5,801 nt of DNA, taken from NCBI GenBank assembly GCA_002409995.1, contig DHOR01000049.1:1-5801 (forward strand), written 5' to 3'. Positions 4,161 through 5,801 of this stretch are shown here, one piece after another; within the stretch, counting starts at the first letter, position 1; the number at the start of each line of letters is the position of its first letter. The notes beneath the pieces are model-generated. The model did no database searches. It was not told the DNA's origin and worked only from the letters and a program-made list of their open reading frames with translations. The translations under genes and the position numbers were made by a program. Source of the DNA: Hungatella sp. UBA5385. Its GTDB lineage: Bacteria > Bacillota > Clostridia > Lachnospirales > Lachnospiraceae.

Positions 4161-5801
4161 TTATGAGCGGTCTTTCTTTAAATTTGCAAAAGAAGCAAAC
4201 ATCTTCCTTTTTCCTGCATTATCAAAGTCCACAGTCACCTCGTAATCCTTGCCGCCGTCTTTGATCTCAGTCACAGTTCCTTCTCCAAATTTTATATGGA
4301 TCACCCGGTCTCCTTCTTTGTAGTTTAAGCCCCTGGCCCTTTCTACTGTAAATGCCTTGCCAAATGCAGGCTGGGAAACCGGCTGGGAGCTTTTGGAAGC
4401 ATAGGGATTCTTAGATGCATAAGAATTGTTTCCAGGCGCAAAGCTGCTTACTCCTGTTTTCCTGCCCGCTCTGCCACCACCTAAACCACTACTACTACCA
4501 GAGCTACTGCCACCGCCAAAACCACCGCCGCCACTATTCCCCCAAGGCAGCCCGCTGTCATCATAACCATCGCTGCTTCTGGAGAAAAGCCTTCCATCCA
4601 GACGGTCGCTATCTAAATACTCTTCCGGTATCTCATCAATAAAGCGGCTGACTTTAGAATACCTTGTCTCTCCGTTGACCATTCGTTGTCTTGCGCCTGT
4701 CATCATTAAGAACTTTCTTGCACGTGTAATTCCCACATAACAAAGGCGGCGTTCTTCCTCCACCTCATCCTTATCATCAGAAGAAATGGCCATCATGCTT
4801 GGGAACAGTCCGTCTTCCATACCGCTTAGATAAACACGGGGGAATTCCAATCCCTTGGCACTATGTAAGGTCATAAGAGTCACTCTGTTTTCAGAATCGT
4901 CCATACGGTCTATATCAGCAACCAGAGCCACTTCCTCCAGGAATTCGTCCAGAGTTCCATTCTCATGCTCATTTTCAAAGCTGACCGCTTTGTTGATCAA
5001 TTCTTCGATATTTTCAAGACGGGTCTGAAACTCGATTTCGCCCTCTGCTTCCAAATCCTTCTGGTATCCTGTCTCATCCAGAATATCCTCAATTAGATTC
5101 TGGATTCCATAACCAACCTCCTGAAGTCTGTTTCTGAAATCCTCCATCTGATCTGTAAACTTCAAAATCTTATCAGCAGTCTTACCAAGTCCTGGAACAG
5201 CTTTGGCTCTGCAGAAAGCATCATACATGCTGAAATCATGTTCCGATGCAAATGCCTGGACTTTTCCTACAGTAGTTGCGCCGATTCCTCTTTTAGGAAC
5301 ATTGATCACTCGCAGAACAGCAAGATCATCTCTGCCATTGGCTATCGTCTTTAAATAGGACAAAATGTCCTTGATCTCTTTTCTCTGGTAGAAATTAACG
5401 CCGCCTACCATACGGTAAGGCACATTGTGAAGAAGACATTTCTCCTCAAGAAGGCGGGACTGGGCATTGGTACGGTATAAAACTGCGCAATCCTGATAAT
5501 CACTGCCGCTGTTTAGAATATCCCTGACAATGGCATCTGCCTCTTCGGAAGCATTTTCAAACTGACGGAATTGTACCAGCGGGCCTTCTTCGTTGGCAGT
5601 CCACAGCGTTTTATCCTTCCTGCCTCTGTTGTGGCAGATTACTCCATTGGCTGCATTTAAGATATTCTGGCTGGAACGATAGTTCTGTTCCAGCTTAATT
5701 ACAGTGGCACCAGGATATGATTTCTCAAAATTTAAGATATTCTCAATGTTGGCACCACGGAATTTGTAGATGGACTGGTCATCATCACCTACTACACAGA
5801 G
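4161..5801 (-). CDS. pcrA: ATP-dependent DNA helicase PcrA (UvrD family), 5' end outside the window
   Basis: A superfamily 1A 3'-5' DNA helicase acting in repair, rolling-circle replication, removal of recombinase from DNA and transcription-coupled processes. The visible 546 residues lack the Walker A and B region and begin just after it. In fragment numbering: motif III VGDDDQSIYKFRGA 4-17; motif IV QNYRSSQNIL 39-48, with Arg42; motif V TLMTLHSAKGLEFPRVYL about 308-325, continuing GMEDGLFPS; motif VI RRLCYVGITRARK about 351-363, with Arg360. A Gly/Ser-rich linker (GGGGFGGGSSSGSSSG) spans about 406-486. A C-terminal Tudor-like domain (GDRVIHIKFGEGTV ... VDFDNAGKRKMFASFANLKK), the part of PcrA that contacts RNA polymerase, covers about 492-543. 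If motif III sits near residue 250 as usual, the full protein is roughly 790 residues. The frame is open to the window edge; the stop is TAA. Confidence 0.95.
   Translation of the reverse strand, partial: LCVVGDDDQSIYKFRGANIENILNFEKSYPGATVIKLEQNYRSSQNILNAANGVICHNRGRKDKTLWTANEEGPLVQFRQFENASEEADAIVRDILNSGSDYQDCAVLYRTNAQSRLLEEKCLLHNVPYRMVGGVNFYQRKEIKDILSYLKTIANGRDDLAVLRVINVPKRGIGATTVGKVQAFASEHDFSMYDAFCRAKAVPGLGKTADKILKFTDQMEDFRNRLQEVGYGIQNLIEDILDETGYQKDLEAEGEIEFQTRLENIEELINKAVSFENEHENGTLDEFLEEVALVADIDRMDDSENRVTLMTLHSAKGLEFPRVYLSGMEDGLFPSMMAISSDDKDEVEEERRLCYVGITRARKFLMMTGARQRMVNGETRYSKVSRFIDEIPEEYLDSDRLDGRLFSRSSDGYDDSGLPWGNSGGGGFGGGSSSGSSSGLGGGRAGRKTGVSSFAPGNNSYASKNPYASKSSQPVSQPAFGKAFTVERARGLNYKEGDRVIHIKFGEGTVTEIKDGGKDYEVTVDFDNAGKRKMFASFANLKKDRS

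Noticed and set aside
3899..4264. 121-codon plus-strand ORF
   Set aside because: Runs antisense across the start of the acidic membrane protein, the intergenic region and the end of pcrA; no domain or ribosome binding site. Other plus-strand frames inside rlmD and pcrA are rejected for the same reason.

Overview
The window looks like chromosome from a low- to mid-GC Clostridia, most plausibly Lachnospiraceae. This rests on a PcrA helicase with a Gly/Ser linker and C-terminal Tudor-like domain, an RlmD/RlmCD-type 23S rRNA methyltransferase with an extra C-terminal domain, strong AGGAG-type ribosome binding sites and T-tailed hairpin terminators. The genus cannot be fixed from sequence alone. 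Every supported gene lies on the minus strand, so transcription runs from high to low coordinates.

Right part (1928-5801, roughly 40-50% GC outside the rlmD tail): a 5'-truncated pcrA runs in from the right edge (4161-5801). Then come an extended -10 promoter, a 97-aa single-pass membrane protein with a very acidic tail (3694-3987) and its terminator (3636-3668). Next is a GTG-started rlmD-like gene (1928-3586) with its own strong terminator (1873-1911). These are housekeeping DNA-repair and rRNA-modification genes, separated by terminators rather than forming one tight operon. Codon use within rlmD changes along its length, and the last ~100 codons are as AT-rich as the flank that follows.

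Left part (1-1927, about 20-37% GC by line): this is accessory-looking DNA. Its only intact gene (1242-1739) encodes a 165-aa protein with a coiled coil, two Asn5 tracts and a C-terminal resolvase-type helix-turn-helix. Immediately upstream, in the same frame and across one TAA, lies a 19-codon ORF with its own ribosome binding site and a QFLGHRDV motif like the C-terminal box of tyrosine recombinases. Downstream, 1-1241 has no long standard-code ORF but is not featureless. Its minus strand carries protein-like frames interrupted by TAA and TAG: a coiled-coil-like product at 1-265 and a CxxC...H...C product at 281-433, joined by a TGA / GGAG / ATG junction. It also holds repeated YTGYCCTA-like octamers, two stable inverted repeats and a 13-nt palindrome.

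The favoured reading of 1-1241 is a decayed mobile-element operon. Reassignment of TAA/TAG to Gln is a less likely alternative, stated below with the test that would decide it. No tRNA, rRNA, CRISPR array, intact transposase or intact integrase was seen. The window shows no convincing new system beyond these observations.
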